Positions 43,708-52,802 are shown, numbered from the stretch's first letter. The stretch is DNA of 64,000 nucleotides from Gemmatimonadota bacterium (GCA_009835325.1 VXWP01000059.1:45041-109040), one strand, 5' to 3'. Made by a program: numbers and translations. The notes: generated by a model not told the origin, from the letters alone.

Positions 43708-44103
43708 ATGAGAATCACACACACCAGCGTCACCGTAGATGACCAGCAGAAGGCGCTTCGCTTCTACACGGAAACACTGGGCTTCCAGTTGAAGCACAAC
43801 ATACCCCTGGGAGAACATTCCTGGATCACCCTGGTATCCAAGGAGGATCCGGATGGAACGGAGCTGGTGCTCGAACCTGACGCCTATCCCCCTATGCGAC
43901 CGTTCAAGAAGGCCCTTGTGGAGGACGGCATTCCCTGGACTGCCTTCTCGGTCGACGACGTCGCAGCCGAACACGAGCGTCTCGAGGCAAAGGGCGTGCG
44001 GTTCGTACAGCCGCCAACGGATGCCGGCACCGTTGTTATCGCCGCCTTCGACGATACGTGCGGCAACTTGATTCAGATTATGGCGGAGAAGGACCAGGCG
44101 TGA
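43708..44103 (+). CDS. VOC (glyoxalase/bleomycin resistance) family protein
   Basis: A 131-residue vicinal-oxygen-chelate protein. Features are the opening I-T-H-T-S-V-T-V-D-D, A-L-R-F-Y-T-E-T-L-G-F, E-L-V-L-E-P as the first-half metal Glu, and F-D-D-T-C-G-N-L-I-Q-I as the second half. The expected metal residues (His5, Glu50 and a late polar position) are partly visible. Members act as isomerases, dioxygenases or binding proteins; the substrate is not known. GAGGAGG precedes the ATG. It follows the Gfo/Idh gene on the same strand. Confidence 0.88.
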   Translation: MRITHTSVTVDDQQKALRFYTETLGFQLKHNIPLGEHSWITLVSKEDPDGTELVLEPDAYPPMRPFKKALVEDGIPWTAFSVDDVAAEHERLEAKGVRFVQPPTDAGTVVIAAFDDTCGNLIQIMAEKDQA

Positions 44104-44169
44104 CGATCGCCTAGACCTCGTCGTCCATCATGTGGTCCACGGGCATGGCGCTCGTTTTCAGGGAGGAAC

Positions 44170-44601
44170 ATGATGCTCAGGAACATCCTCGCGGCCATCG
44201 TCGGCTACGTTGTCATGGCCGCCGTACTCTTCGTACTCTTCTCGCTGCTGTGGGTGGCCGTGGGACCCACGGGCGCTTTCCAGCCGGGTTCGTGGGAAGT
44301 ACCTGTCGGCTGGGCGCTCGGTTCGCTCGTGCTGGGGTTCGTAGGGGCGTACATCGCCGGCCTGGTTTGCGTCCGGATAGGGCACGATGCCAGGGCTGCC
44401 ACGATTTTGATCGGCCTCGTGATCGTGTTCGGGGTGGTGAGGGCTCTGACGCCGGTGGAGATGGCGGCAGGACCGCGTCCCGACGATGTGTCGCTGATGG
44501 AGGCGACCGCGGGTGCTGTTCATCCGGCATGGTTCAACTGGCTCAACCCGCTTGTCGGGGCGGTGGGTGTCTGGTTCGGATCGCGGAAGTCGCGCGCTTA
44601 A
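44170..44601 (+). CDS. Small integral membrane protein, unknown function
   Basis: A 143-residue protein with four predicted membrane segments, at about 7-30, 48-68, 78-93 and 118-135. It opens M-M-L-R-N-I-L-A-A-I-V-G-Y-V and has short polar loops, including a Pro/Asp-containing loop near 97-110. GGGAGGAAC precedes the two ATG codons. I do not recognise the family and see no catalytic motif. It lies between the VOC gene and the YbdK-like ligase gene, with no tight coupling to either. Confidence 0.75.
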   Translation: MMLRNILAAIVGYVVMAAVLFVLFSLLWVAVGPTGAFQPGSWEVPVGWALGSLVLGFVGAYIAGLVCVRIGHDARAATILIGLVIVFGVVRALTPVEMAAGPRPDDVSLMEATAGAVHPAWFNWLNPLVGAVGVWFGSRKSRA

Positions 44602-44731
44602 CAACGCGCAACAAGCAGATTCGTAATAACCGAGCACGTAGTAGTCAACCCGTATCAGTCAACAGGATCACCGGCGGCAGGATGAACAACGGTCCATCGA
44701 CCGGACCTGGTTAACTGGAGCGGCACGTACC

Positions 44732-45835
44732 ATGACCTTAGAAGAAATGACCCTCGGCGTCGAAGAGGAATATCAGATCATCGACCCCGAGTCGCGGGAA
44801 CTGACTTCCTACATCTCCGAGTTTTTAGAAAAAGGGAAGCGGGTCTTTCGCGACCAGGTCAAGCCGGAATTCCTTCAGTCCCAGGTGGAAATGGGTACCG
44901 AGGTCTGCAGGGACATCAAGGAAGTCCGAAGGGAGATCGCCCGTCTTCGGAGCATGGTGTCCGAAATCGCGGAAAAGAGCGGCCACCGGATCGTGGCGGC
45001 CGGCACCCACCCCTTTTCCCGCTGGCAGGAGCAGGAAATCACCGAGAAAGACCGGTATCGCAGCCTGGTCGCCGACCTGCAATACGTCGCCCGCCGCCTG
45101 CTCATCTTCGGCATGCACATCCACGTCGGCATTCCCGATCGGGAACTGCGCATCGACACCATGAACCAGATCGGCTATTTCCTACCCCACATCCTGGCCC
45201 TGTCGTCTTCGTCCCCCTTCTGGATGGGAGACAACACGGGGCTCAAATCCTACCGGAGCATCGTGTTCTCCGAGCTGCCCCGGACCGGCATACCCGATCG
45301 GTTCGACTCGGCCGTCGAGTACGACCATTTCATCCAGACGATGATCAAGACCGGCTGCATGGACGAGCCCACGAAAATCTGGTGGGACGTGCGGCCCCAT
45401 CCCCGTTTTCCTACACTGGAACTCCGCATCTGCGACTGCATCACCAAAATCGACGAAGTGGTGGCCATCGTGGCCCTGGTCAGGGCGGTGGCGGCCAAGT
45501 TGATCCGGCTTCGGCGAGAGAACCAGTCATGGCGGTACTACCGGCGCGACCTGGTGGCCGAGAACAAGTGGCGCGCCATCAAGGACGGGCTGGACGGGAG
45601 CCTGGTCGACTTCGGCAAGGAAGAGGAAGTGCCCCTGCGATTCCTCATCGAAGAACTGCTGGATATCGTGGACGACGTCGTGGATCCACTCGGCGTCCGG
45701 GAGGAGATCGAGTACATCCGGGTCATGCTCGAGCGGGGGAGCAGCGCGGACCGGCAACTCAGAACCTATGATGAAACCGGTGACCTGAAGGCGGTCGTCG
45801 ACCAACTGGCCGAGGAGACGGTGACGGGATTGTGA
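44732..45835 (+). CDS. YbdK-family carboxylate-amine ligase (glutamate-cysteine ligase type 2)
   Basis: A 367-residue protein of the GCS2/YbdK family. Landmarks are L-G-V-E-E-E-Y-Q near 8-15 (metal and ATP site), G-T-H-P-F near 90, G-M-H-I-H-V-G near 128-134, and W-W-D-V-R-P-H-P-R-F-P-T-L-E-L-R-I-C-D near 218-236. YbdK has weak glutamate-cysteine ligase activity in E. coli, and other members join different acids and amines, so the product is uncertain. The length fits the family. It stands alone 130 bases after the membrane-protein gene. Confidence 0.92.
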   Translation: MTLEEMTLGVEEEYQIIDPESRELTSYISEFLEKGKRVFRDQVKPEFLQSQVEMGTEVCRDIKEVRREIARLRSMVSEIAEKSGHRIVAAGTHPFSRWQEQEITEKDRYRSLVADLQYVARRLLIFGMHIHVGIPDRELRIDTMNQIGYFLPHILALSSSSPFWMGDNTGLKSYRSIVFSELPRTGIPDRFDSAVEYDHFIQTMIKTGCMDEPTKIWWDVRPHPRFPTLELRICDCITKIDEVVAIVALVRAVAAKLIRLRRENQSWRYYRRDLVAENKWRAIKDGLDGSLVDFGKEEEVPLRFLIEELLDIVDDVVDPLGVREEIEYIRVMLERGSSADRQLRTYDETGDLKAVVDQLAEETVTGL

Positions 45836-45873
45836 TCGGGACGTAGGTCGAACGCCCGCTCTGTTCGTAAATC

Positions 45874-45919
45874 ACTGAAGCTTGAATCTAATTGGTTTCT
45901 TCAGTCCTGCTGTATACAG
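45874..45919 (+). promoter_or_regulatory. Inverted repeat and palindrome before a sulfatase gene
   Basis: ACTGAAG (45874-45880) pairs with CTTCAGT (45899-45905), and the perfect palindrome CTGTATACAG is at 45910-45919. TATACA within it could be a -10 box after TTGGTT, but the spacer would be only 15 bases. A repressor site or weak terminator are both possible. Confidence 0.3.
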
Positions 45920-45936
45920 TGAGACGAGTGCGCCCC

Positions 45937-47547
45937 ATGCCTTCCCGTTCCAGACCCAACCTCCTGTGGATTTCCTTCGAGGACACCGGCCCTTACTACG
46001 GTTGCTACGGAGACCCGGTAGCCCGCACGCCGAACGTGGACCGGTTCGCGGCTGAGGGGTGCCGGTGGACGCGCTGTTTTTCCACGTCGGGGGTATGTGC
46101 TCCGGCCCGTTCGGCCATCATCACAGGAATGTACGCGATTTCCGTCGGTACGCACCACATGCGGACCACTCACGCCGATCCCGCTGTACCCGAGTTGCCC
46201 ACGCCATATTCCGCGGTTCCGCCCCACTACGTCAAGTGTTTCACCGAGTACCTGCGGGCGGCAGGCTACTACTGCACGAACAACTTCAAGACCGACTACC
46301 AGTTCGAGCCGCCGCTGACGGCCTGGGACGACCAGGGCGACGCGGCCCATTGGCGCAACCGGCCCGATCCGGACCAGCCTTTCTTCGCCGTCTTCAACCT
46401 CATGCGCAGCCATGAAAGCGGGATGTGGCCGGAGAAGTGCCCGTCGCCCGAGTTCGATCCCGAAGCCATCGAGCCGCCGCCCCACCTGCCCGACACGCCG
46501 AAGGTCAGGGAGACCCTGGCCCGCATGTACACCCATATCGCCCACAACGACCGGGAATTTGGCACGCTACTGGAGCAGCTGGAAGCAGACGGACTCGCCG
46601 ACCATACCTACGTCTTCAACTGGAGCGATCATGGTCCCCTGCCCCGGGGCAAGCGCTGGCCCTATGACGCGGGCATACATGTGCCGCTCATCGCGCGGGG
46701 ACCGGACCTGAAAGGCGGGCGGGTATGCGAAGACCTGGTCAGCACGATCGACCTGGGTCCCACGATGCTGTCCCTGGCCGGCGTAGAAATCCCGCACCAT
46801 ATCCAGGGCCGCGCTTTTCTCGGGGAGCAGGCCCGGCCGTCACGGGACTATGTCTACGCCAGCAGGGACCGCCACGACGTGTCCTACGACATGGTCAGGG
46901 CCGTGCGCGACGGCCGATACAAGTACATCCGGAACTACCGGCCCGATCTGCCGTATCTTTCCTGGATTCCTTACCGCAACCGTCATCCGATCATGCAGGA
47001 GATCTGGCGGCTTCGCGTGGAGGGCGGCCTCGACGAGGCGCAGTCGGCCCTGTTCCGGTACCCCCGGCCCGTCGAGGAGTTTTACGACACGGTGGCCGAT
47101 CCTCATGAAGTTCACAACCTGGCCGGTAATCCCCGGATCCGCGGCGACCTGGAGCGGATGCGCGAAGCGCTCGATGCATGGATCGAAGAAGTGGGGGACA
47201 TGGGCCGCATCCCCGAAAGCGAGATGGTCCGGACCTGGTATCCGGAAGGCCGCCAGCCCGAGACCGCCCCCGTGGTCTGCGTGCCCATATGCGCCGAAAG
47301 TCCCGGGATCGAACCCGCTCCGGAGGGCGGCACCTATGATGGACCCATGCTGCTGCAACTGCATTGCGCAACGCAGGGCGCATCCATCGCCTACGCGCTC
47401 GAGGCCGGGGACAACCCCCATTGGCTATTGTATACCGAACCGCTCCGGCTCGAGGCCGGCGAGTACCGGGTGCGGGCCCGGGCAATTCGGATCGGGTACA
47501 AAGAAAGTCCCGAGATCCGGGCGAAGTTCCTGGTTCGGGAAGCATGA
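45937..47547 (+). CDS. Sulfatase with C-terminal chitobiase/hexosaminidase-type domain
   Basis: A 536-residue type I sulfatase. S-F-E-D near 13-16 holds the N-terminal metal residues, the formylglycine motif is C-A-P-A-R at 54-58, and S-D-H-G-P-L-P-R-G-K near 228 is the later metal site. Residues from about 465 look like a CHB_HEX_C_1 beta-sandwich (G-G-T-Y-D-G-P, A-S-I-A-Y-A-L, L-Y-T-E-P-L-R-L), a module often attached to glycan-active enzymes. No signal peptide is evident. ATG 45937 is chosen because it directly precedes the R-P-N-L-L strand. The third sulfatase here; a carbohydrate sulfate is the likely substrate. Confidence 0.9.
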   Translation: MPSRSRPNLLWISFEDTGPYYGCYGDPVARTPNVDRFAAEGCRWTRCFSTSGVCAPARSAIITGMYAISVGTHHMRTTHADPAVPELPTPYSAVPPHYVKCFTEYLRAAGYYCTNNFKTDYQFEPPLTAWDDQGDAAHWRNRPDPDQPFFAVFNLMRSHESGMWPEKCPSPEFDPEAIEPPPHLPDTPKVRETLARMYTHIAHNDREFGTLLEQLEADGLADHTYVFNWSDHGPLPRGKRWPYDAGIHVPLIARGPDLKGGRVCEDLVSTIDLGPTMLSLAGVEIPHHIQGRAFLGEQARPSRDYVYASRDRHDVSYDMVRAVRDGRYKYIRNYRPDLPYLSWIPYRNRHPIMQEIWRLRVEGGLDEAQSALFRYPRPVEEFYDTVADPHEVHNLAGNPRIRGDLERMREALDAWIEEVGDMGRIPESEMVRTWYPEGRQPETAPVVCVPICAESPGIEPAPEGGTYDGPMLLQLHCATQGASIAYALEAGDNPHWLLYTEPLRLEAGEYRVRARAIRIGYKESPEIRAKFLVREA

Positions 47548-47631
47548 ATAGTGCGCGGTGGCGAACCGGGACCCGGCGCGGCGGCACGTCCGGCCGTCAC
47601 CCGGGCGCGGCAGGCCCCGTCTTCAAAGAGG

Positions 47632-47660
47632 TTGACCATCAGGTGGTGAATCATTAAGAA
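47632..47660 (+). promoter_or_regulatory. Possible sigma70-like promoter for a PhyH gene
   Basis: TTGACC (47632-47637) and TAAGAA (47655-47660) are separated by 17 bases, about 50 bases before the ATG at 47712. Confidence 0.45.
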
Positions 47661-47711
47661 AATACAAGCACGTTACGCGAAGTTCAGGTGTTTCGAACCC
47701 GGAGCCCCGCC

Positions 47712-48563
47712 ATGGACCCTTCCTGTCTTGCCTACCGTTTGACGGACGAAGAGCGGCGACGATTCGATGAACAGGGTTTTTTCATCGTGGAGAGCGTCCT
47801 GCCGGGCGACATGGTCGAAGCACTGGGGAGGATCGCGGACCGCATCGATGCCGAACGCCGTCCGAACATGGGGGGCAGCCCCTACAGTATCAAGAACCAC
47901 TTCGACATCATCGGCCAGGACGACCTGCTGCTGGAACTGCTTGACTGGCCGAAGACCTTCCCCAAGGTCTGGGGTATTCTCGGCTGGCACATCCAGTTGT
48001 ACCATTCCCATTTAATCGTTTCGCCACCGTCGCCGGCGGATCAGAAGCCTAAAAAACGGCGCCTGGGCTGGCACCAGGACAGCGGCAGGCTCAATATCGA
48101 CCTGGAGACCACGCCCCGTCCGCGGGTGTCGCTGAAAGTGGCCTTCTTCCTGAGCGACTGTACGGCGACCGACCGGGGCAATTTCCACGCCATTCCGGGC
48201 AGCCATCAAAACGAGGCGATCGACTTTCCCGAAAACGCAGAACTGGATCCGGAAGGCGCCGTACCGATTCGGGCCGCGGCCGGCGACGCGGTGTTTTTCG
48301 ATCGCCGTCTCTGGCACGCTTCCGGGATCAACTACTCCGATCTCACCCGCAAAGTGTTGTTCTACGGCTACAGTTACCGCTGGCTGCGTCCCCGGGACAA
48401 CATGACGGTGGACCACTACATGGACCGAAGCGACCCCATCCGCCGGCAACTCCTGGGCGCCGGACCCTCGGGCGGCCATGGCTATACCTCGCCTCTTCCG
48501 GAAGATATCCCGCTGCGCGAATGGATCGCTGAACATGCGGGCCGGGAGTTCGTGGTAAACTGA
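47712..48563 (+). CDS. Phytanoyl-CoA dioxygenase (PhyH) family protein
   Basis: A 283-residue Fe(II)/2-oxoglutarate dioxygenase. Iron ligands are H121 and D123 (G-W-H-Q-D-S-G) and H202 (L-W-H-A-S-G); Arg213 should bind 2-oxoglutarate. H-A-I-P-G-S-H at 159-165 is the family segment. It has a basic insertion (Q-K-P-K-K-R-R) just before the metal site. ATG 47712 is chosen; a GTG 24 bases upstream is possible. It sits between the third sulfatase and the GlmL-type cluster, apparently with its own promoter. The substrate is unknown. Confidence 0.9.
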   Translation: MDPSCLAYRLTDEERRRFDEQGFFIVESVLPGDMVEALGRIADRIDAERRPNMGGSPYSIKNHFDIIGQDDLLLELLDWPKTFPKVWGILGWHIQLYHSHLIVSPPSPADQKPKKRRLGWHQDSGRLNIDLETTPRPRVSLKVAFFLSDCTATDRGNFHAIPGSHQNEAIDFPENAELDPEGAVPIRAAAGDAVFFDRRLWHASGINYSDLTRKVLFYGYSYRWLRPRDNMTVDHYMDRSDPIRRQLLGAGPSGGHGYTSPLPEDIPLREWIAEHAGREFVVN

Positions 48564-48580
48564 GCAAGGTTATCGGTACA

Positions 48581-48874
48581 TTGCCTGATTCATCAGAGAC
48601 CCTGGCGGAGCAGCAGGCCCTGCTCGACCGAATCGCCGAAGCCATAGCCGCACGCGAGCTCACCGCGCCCGCGGTCCTCTTCCTGGAATCCATGAAACCC
48701 CTCTCGTTTCTGGGCGGCCAGTTCATGGCTTTCCTGAGTCCCTTCATACACATGGTGGTGGACGCATCGGACTACGACCGGATCGCCGAGGCCATCGAGC
48801 GCCGGGAGAACGTGGAGTTCCTGATCCAGCGCATAGAGCATCACGCCTCCGAGGCGGATGACACGGCAAACTGA
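48581..48874 (+). CDS. Small hypothetical protein at the head of the GlmL-type cluster
   Basis: A 97-residue protein starting at TTG 48581. It is mostly helical, with an opening E-T-L-A-E-Q-Q-A-L-L-D-R-I-A-E, a conserved-looking F-L-E-S-M-K-P-L-S-F-L-G-G-Q-F near the middle, and R-R-E-N-V-E-F-L-I-Q-R-I-E near the end. I recall small proteins with a similar F-L-E-x-x-K-P-L-S-F segment in other bacteria but know no function. The next gene starts within its last codons (ATG 48858) or four bases after its stop (ATG 48879), which argues for co-translation. Confidence 0.65.
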   Translation: MPDSSETLAEQQALLDRIAEAIAARELTAPAVLFLESMKPLSFLGGQFMAFLSPFIHMVVDASDYDRIAEAIERRENVEFLIQRIEHHASEADDTAN

Positions 48875-50681
48875 CTCCATGGCCCTTCCAACAGAAATCA
48901 ACGTCATCCTGGCCACGGACTGCGGCAGCACGACCACCAAGGCCATCCTGATCGAGCGGCGGGACGGCGCGTACCGTCTCGTCGTCCGCGGCGAGGCGCC
49001 GACAACCGTGGAAGCGCCCTTCGAGGACGTCACGCGGGGCGTCCTCAACGCGGTGCGCGAGGTGGAGGAGCAGTCCGGCCGCGAGATCCTCGACGGAGAA
49101 CGGATCGTGTCGCCCGCCGAGGGCGGCCGAGGGGTGGACATCTACGTCTCGACGAGCAGTGCCGGCGGCGGGCTTCAGATGATGGTGGCCGGCGTGGTCT
49201 TGAGCATGACCGCCGAAAGTGCCGAACGGGCGGCCCTGGGCGCGGGCGCCATCGTCATGGAAACCCTGGCGTCCAACGATGGGCGTCTGCCCCACGAGCG
49301 CATCGAACGCATACGCCAGCTCCGTCCTGACATGATCCTGCTGTCCGGCGGTGTGGACGGTGGCACGAAGTCCCACGTGGTCGAGATGGCCGAGTTGATC
49401 GCCGCGGCGGACCCGAGACCCCGATTGGGCAGCGGCTACGACCTGCCGGTGATCTATGCCGGGAACGCCGACGCCCTCGAGGACATTGCCCGGATCCTGA
49501 CCGAACGGACGGAACTCAGCCAGGTGGACAACCTGCGGCCCGTGCTCGAAGCGGAGAACCTGGGCCCCGCCCGGGAACAGATCCACACCCTGTTCATGGA
49601 ACACGTGATGGCCCAGGCGCCCGGCTACGGCGACCTGATGGCGTGGACCCACGTGCCGATCATGCCTACGCCCGGCGCCGTGGGACGGATGGTGCGGGTC
49701 GTCGCGGAACGAAACGGAATCGACGTGCTGGGCGTTGATATCGGCGGTGCGACTACCGACGTGTTTTCGGTCTTCGGCGGCGCGTTCAACCGGACCGTCA
49801 GCGCCAATCTCGGCATGAGCTACAGCATTTCCAACGTGTTGACGGAGGCAGGACTGGAGAACATCGCGCGGTGGCTGCCCTTTGAATTGACCGACGCCGA
49901 CCTGAAGGACCGCATGGGCAACAAGATGATCCGGCCCACCAGCATTCCCCAGACCATGGAGGAGCTGATCATCGAGCAGGCCGTGGCCCGCGAGGCCCTG
50001 CGGCTGGCCTTCGAGCAGCACAGGAACTTCGCCGTCGAGTTGAAGGGCGTGCAACAGCTTAGAACGATATCGGACACCTTCGACCAGCAGACGGGCGGCC
50101 GGACCCTGGTCGACCTGATGAACCTGGACCTGGTCATCGGCAGCGGGGGCGTGCTCTCCCACGCGCCGAGCCGGGCGCAGGCCGCGCTGATGATGGTGGA
50201 CGCCTTCCAGCCGGAGGGCATCACGAACCTGGCGGTGGACAGCATCTTCATGGTGCCCCACCTGGGCGTGCTGTCGACCGTACATGAAACCGCGGCGCTG
50301 GAGGTCTTCGACCGGGATTGCCTCGTCCATCTCGGTCCGTGCGTCGCACCCGTGGGTACCGGATCGCCCGGCGCCCCGTGCGCGACCGTAAAGGCGAGGA
50401 CGGACGACGCGGAATGGACGCACGAGGCGGCCGTGGGCGAACTGGCCGCGATTCCGGCCGGGGAGGCGGAGGAGGTCGCCCTGGAGGTCTCGCCGTCCCG
50501 CGGGTTCGACGCCGGTTCCGGACGGGGCGTGACCGTCGCCCGTACCGTGCGGAACGGCCCCCTGGGCGTGATCATCGACACCCGCGGCAGGCCGCTTCAA
50601 CCGCCGGAGGACGCGGCAGAACGGATAGAAACGCTGCAGAGGGATTACCGCGCACTCGACCTTTTTCCGGAGTCCGGCTGA
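48858..50681 (+). CDS. GlmL/MutL-family ASKHA ATPase
   Basis: A 607-residue protein related to GlmL/MutL, named for the gene beside the cobalamin-dependent glutamate mutase. The actin-like ATPase motifs are A-T-D-C-G-S-T-T-T-K-A (19-29) and V-D-I-G-G-A-T-T-D (about 293-301), and G-S-G-G-V-L-S near 427 is the third. A C-terminal extension of about 150 residues looks like a barrel or sandwich domain. No mutase, cobalamin or methylaspartase gene is present, so a mutase chaperone role is not supported here. GAGG precedes ATG 48858; ATG 48879 is an alternative. The next gene overlaps it by TGATG. Confidence 0.88.
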   Translation: MTRQTDSMALPTEINVILATDCGSTTTKAILIERRDGAYRLVVRGEAPTTVEAPFEDVTRGVLNAVREVEEQSGREILDGERIVSPAEGGRGVDIYVSTSSAGGGLQMMVAGVVLSMTAESAERAALGAGAIVMETLASNDGRLPHERIERIRQLRPDMILLSGGVDGGTKSHVVEMAELIAAADPRPRLGSGYDLPVIYAGNADALEDIARILTERTELSQVDNLRPVLEAENLGPAREQIHTLFMEHVMAQAPGYGDLMAWTHVPIMPTPGAVGRMVRVVAERNGIDVLGVDIGGATTDVFSVFGGAFNRTVSANLGMSYSISNVLTEAGLENIARWLPFELTDADLKDRMGNKMIRPTSIPQTMEELIIEQAVAREALRLAFEQHRNFAVELKGVQQLRTISDTFDQQTGGRTLVDLMNLDLVIGSGGVLSHAPSRAQAALMMVDAFQPEGITNLAVDSIFMVPHLGVLSTVHETAALEVFDRDCLVHLGPCVAPVGTGSPGAPCATVKARTDDAEWTHEAAVGELAAIPAGEAEEVALEVSPSRGFDAGSGRGVTVARTVRNGPLGVIIDTRGRPLQPPEDAAERIETLQRDYRALDLFPESG

Positions 50682-51820
50682 TGGCCCACGCCTATACATC
50701 CGGCCTGCGCGTATCGCCGCGGACCGTCGTCGCCAGGACGCGCCGCCTGCCCCTGAGCGGACAGGTGCTGGTAGATGTCGGCGACCGGGTACGGCCCGAC
50801 ACGGTGGTCGCCGAAACTTTTCTACCCGGCCCGGTGCACAACGTCAACGTCGCCAATGCACTGGCCATCGCACCGGAGGAAGTGCCGGGCTGCATGCTCA
50901 AGCATCGGGACGAACCGGTGGCGAGAGGCGAGTTGATCGCCGAATCGAAGGGCATATTCGGTCTGTTCAAGTCCAGCGTTCGTTGTCCCGAGAGCGGCAC
51001 CATCGAAATGGTCTCGGAAGTGACCGGACAGGTGCTCATCCGGGAACCGTCGACGCCGGTGCGGATCAACGCCTACCTCGACGGCACGGTCACCGAAACG
51101 CTGCCGGGGGAGGGCGTCGTGGTGGAAACGGCCGGCGCCTGCATTCAGGGGATCTTCGGCGTGGGGGGCGAAACGCACGCGCCCATACACCAGATCGTCC
51201 AATCGCCGGAAGACGAGGTCAACGGTGAGATGATCGATGACCGCCTGCGGGGCCGGATCGTCTGCTGCGGATCCATGATCACCCTTGACGCGTTGCGTAA
51301 GTTGATAGAGGTCGGCGCGTCCGGCGTGGTCGTGGGCGGCATGCGGTACCACGATATCGGCGACCTCCTTGGATACCAGATCGGTGTCGCGGTGACTGGC
51401 GGGGAAGACATCGGACTGACCATGATCGTCACCGAAGGCTTCGGACGGCTGCCCATGGCCGAACGCACCTTCGAACTGCTCCGTTCCATGCAGGACCGCG
51501 AAGCTTCCCTGAGCGGCGCCACGCAGATCCGGGCCGGTGTGATCCGTCCCGAGATCATCATTAAATCCGACGGCGACGAGGCGTCTGCTGATCAGGCCTC
51601 CTCGGATCGGGCGGCCCCGGCCGGCCGCGGCCTGGAAGCCGGTTCGCTGGTACGGCTGATCCGAGAACCCTGGTTCGGGGAACTCGCCACCGTGGCGTCG
51701 CTGCCCGAACAACCCGTGCGGCTTCCCACGGGCGCCTTCGCCCGGGTGCTGGAAGCGCGCAGGACGAACGGAGCGCTCGTGACGGTACCCCGGGCGAACG
51801 TGGAGATCGTGGAGACCTGA
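50681..51820 (+). CDS. Barrel-sandwich plus KOW-like protein, unknown family
   Basis: A 379-residue protein with a TGATG overlap to the ATPase gene. The first 130 or so residues resemble a barrel-sandwich (lipoyl-like) fold, with L-S-G-Q-V-L-V-D-V-G-D-R-V and S-G-T-I-E-M-V. The middle is an alpha/beta region with G-S-M-I-T-L-D-A-L and G-V-V-V-G-G-M. The last 60 residues resemble a KOW-type beta barrel (G-S-L-V-R-L-I-R-E-P-W-F-G-E). A Ser/Asp/Ala-rich linker lies near 305-322. I recognise no catalytic motif. The tight coupling suggests a partner or substrate of the ATPase. Confidence 0.7.
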   Translation: MAHAYTSGLRVSPRTVVARTRRLPLSGQVLVDVGDRVRPDTVVAETFLPGPVHNVNVANALAIAPEEVPGCMLKHRDEPVARGELIAESKGIFGLFKSSVRCPESGTIEMVSEVTGQVLIREPSTPVRINAYLDGTVTETLPGEGVVVETAGACIQGIFGVGGETHAPIHQIVQSPEDEVNGEMIDDRLRGRIVCCGSMITLDALRKLIEVGASGVVVGGMRYHDIGDLLGYQIGVAVTGGEDIGLTMIVTEGFGRLPMAERTFELLRSMQDREASLSGATQIRAGVIRPEIIIKSDGDEASADQASSDRAAPAGRGLEAGSLVRLIREPWFGELATVASLPEQPVRLPTGAFARVLEARRTNGALVTVPRANVEIVET

Positions 51821-52797
51821 TGCACCGCTTCCCAACCACCCGCATACTGTGTGGTGTACCCCATTCGAGTGGGCTGATGCGTGCGGTCTGCGCGTTCGCG
51901 GCGATCTCCACCTTGCTGCGTGCGGTCTTCGCGTCCGCAGCGGTCTTCTCCTTGCTGCAGGCGGATCCCGTTCTGGCCCAGGCCGGCACCGAATCCGGCT
52001 GGTTCAACGCGGACCGGACCCAGGCCCTGGTCCTGGGGATCATCCTGACGGGCGCTATCCTGCTTTACGTCGTGCTGGCCTCCGCGGGCCGGCCGCTATT
52101 CATACGCAAGATCGCCGGCCTGGAGACGGTGGAGGAAGCCGTGGGACGGGCGACGGAGATGGGCAAGCCCATCCTATACGTCCCCGGCCTGAACGACATG
52201 GACGAGGTGCAGACCATCGCGTCCATGAACCTGCTGGGCCATCTCGCCACCATCATCGCGGGCTACGATTCCAGGCTGCACGTGCCCGTACGCAAGTCCC
52301 TCGTCATGAGCGTGGCCCGGGAAACCGTGCAGCAGTCCTACCTTTCCGCGGGCCGTCCCGACGCCTACCAGGAGGACGACATCCACTACGTCTCGGATGC
52401 GCAGTTCGCATACGCGGCGGCCGTCGACGGCATCATCGTGCGGGAAAAGCCGGCCGCCTGTTTCTACCTGGGCGGGTTCTACGCCGAATCCCTTATCCTG
52501 GCGGAAACGGGCAACTCCATCGGGGCCATACAGATCGCGGGAACGGCAAGACCTCCCCAATTGCCCTTCTTCGTGGCGGCCTGCGACTATACGCTGATCG
52601 GAGAGGAATTGTTCGCCGCGAGCGCGTACCTGTCCAAGGAACCACGCATGCTGGGCAGCCTGAAGGGACAGGACGCCGGCAAGGGCATCGCCATCATATT
52701 CATCCTGGCCGGCAGTGCGCTGGCCACCCTGGAATCCATTACCGGAAGTGAAACCGTCCGCGAAGTCTCCGAAATCGTGCTCTGGCTATTCAGGTAG
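51820..52797 (+). CDS. DUF6754-type membrane protein
   Basis: A 325-residue protein coupled to the previous gene by TGATG. It has a signal peptide or N-terminal segment ending near D-P-V-L-A-Q-A (49-55), a membrane segment at about 68-89, a large soluble domain with L-Y-V-P-G-L-N-D-M and C-F-Y-L-G-G-F-Y-A-E-S, and a late membrane segment near 286-304. From memory this matches DUF6754. The signal region contains a duplicated 13-residue unit (21-33 and 34-46). ATG 51877 would skip part of it, but the TGATG overlap supports 51820. Confidence 0.75.
   Translation: MHRFPTTRILCGVPHSSGLMRAVCAFAAISTLLRAVFASAAVFSLLQADPVLAQAGTESGWFNADRTQALVLGIILTGAILLYVVLASAGRPLFIRKIAGLETVEEAVGRATEMGKPILYVPGLNDMDEVQTIASMNLLGHLATIIAGYDSRLHVPVRKSLVMSVARETVQQSYLSAGRPDAYQEDDIHYVSDAQFAYAAAVDGIIVREKPAACFYLGGFYAESLILAETGNSIGAIQIAGTARPPQLPFFVAACDYTLIGEELFAASAYLSKEPRMLGSLKGQDAGKGIAIIFILAGSALATLESITGSETVREVSEIVLWLFR
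51880..51957 (+). repeat. 39-base tandem duplication in a signal-peptide region
   Basis: Two 39-base units (51880-51918 and 51919-51957) encode R-A-V-C-A-F-A-A-I-S-T-L-L and R-A-V-F-A-S-A-A-V-F-S-L-L. Both begin CGTGCGGTCT and end TTGCTG. The frame is preserved. Confidence 0.8.
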
Positions 52798-52802
52798 ATC
52801 CC

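Noticed and set aside
48744..50699. Long minus-strand open frame opposite the GlmL-type gene
   Set aside because: The plus-strand ATPase motifs are clear and the antisense frame crosses gene ends.
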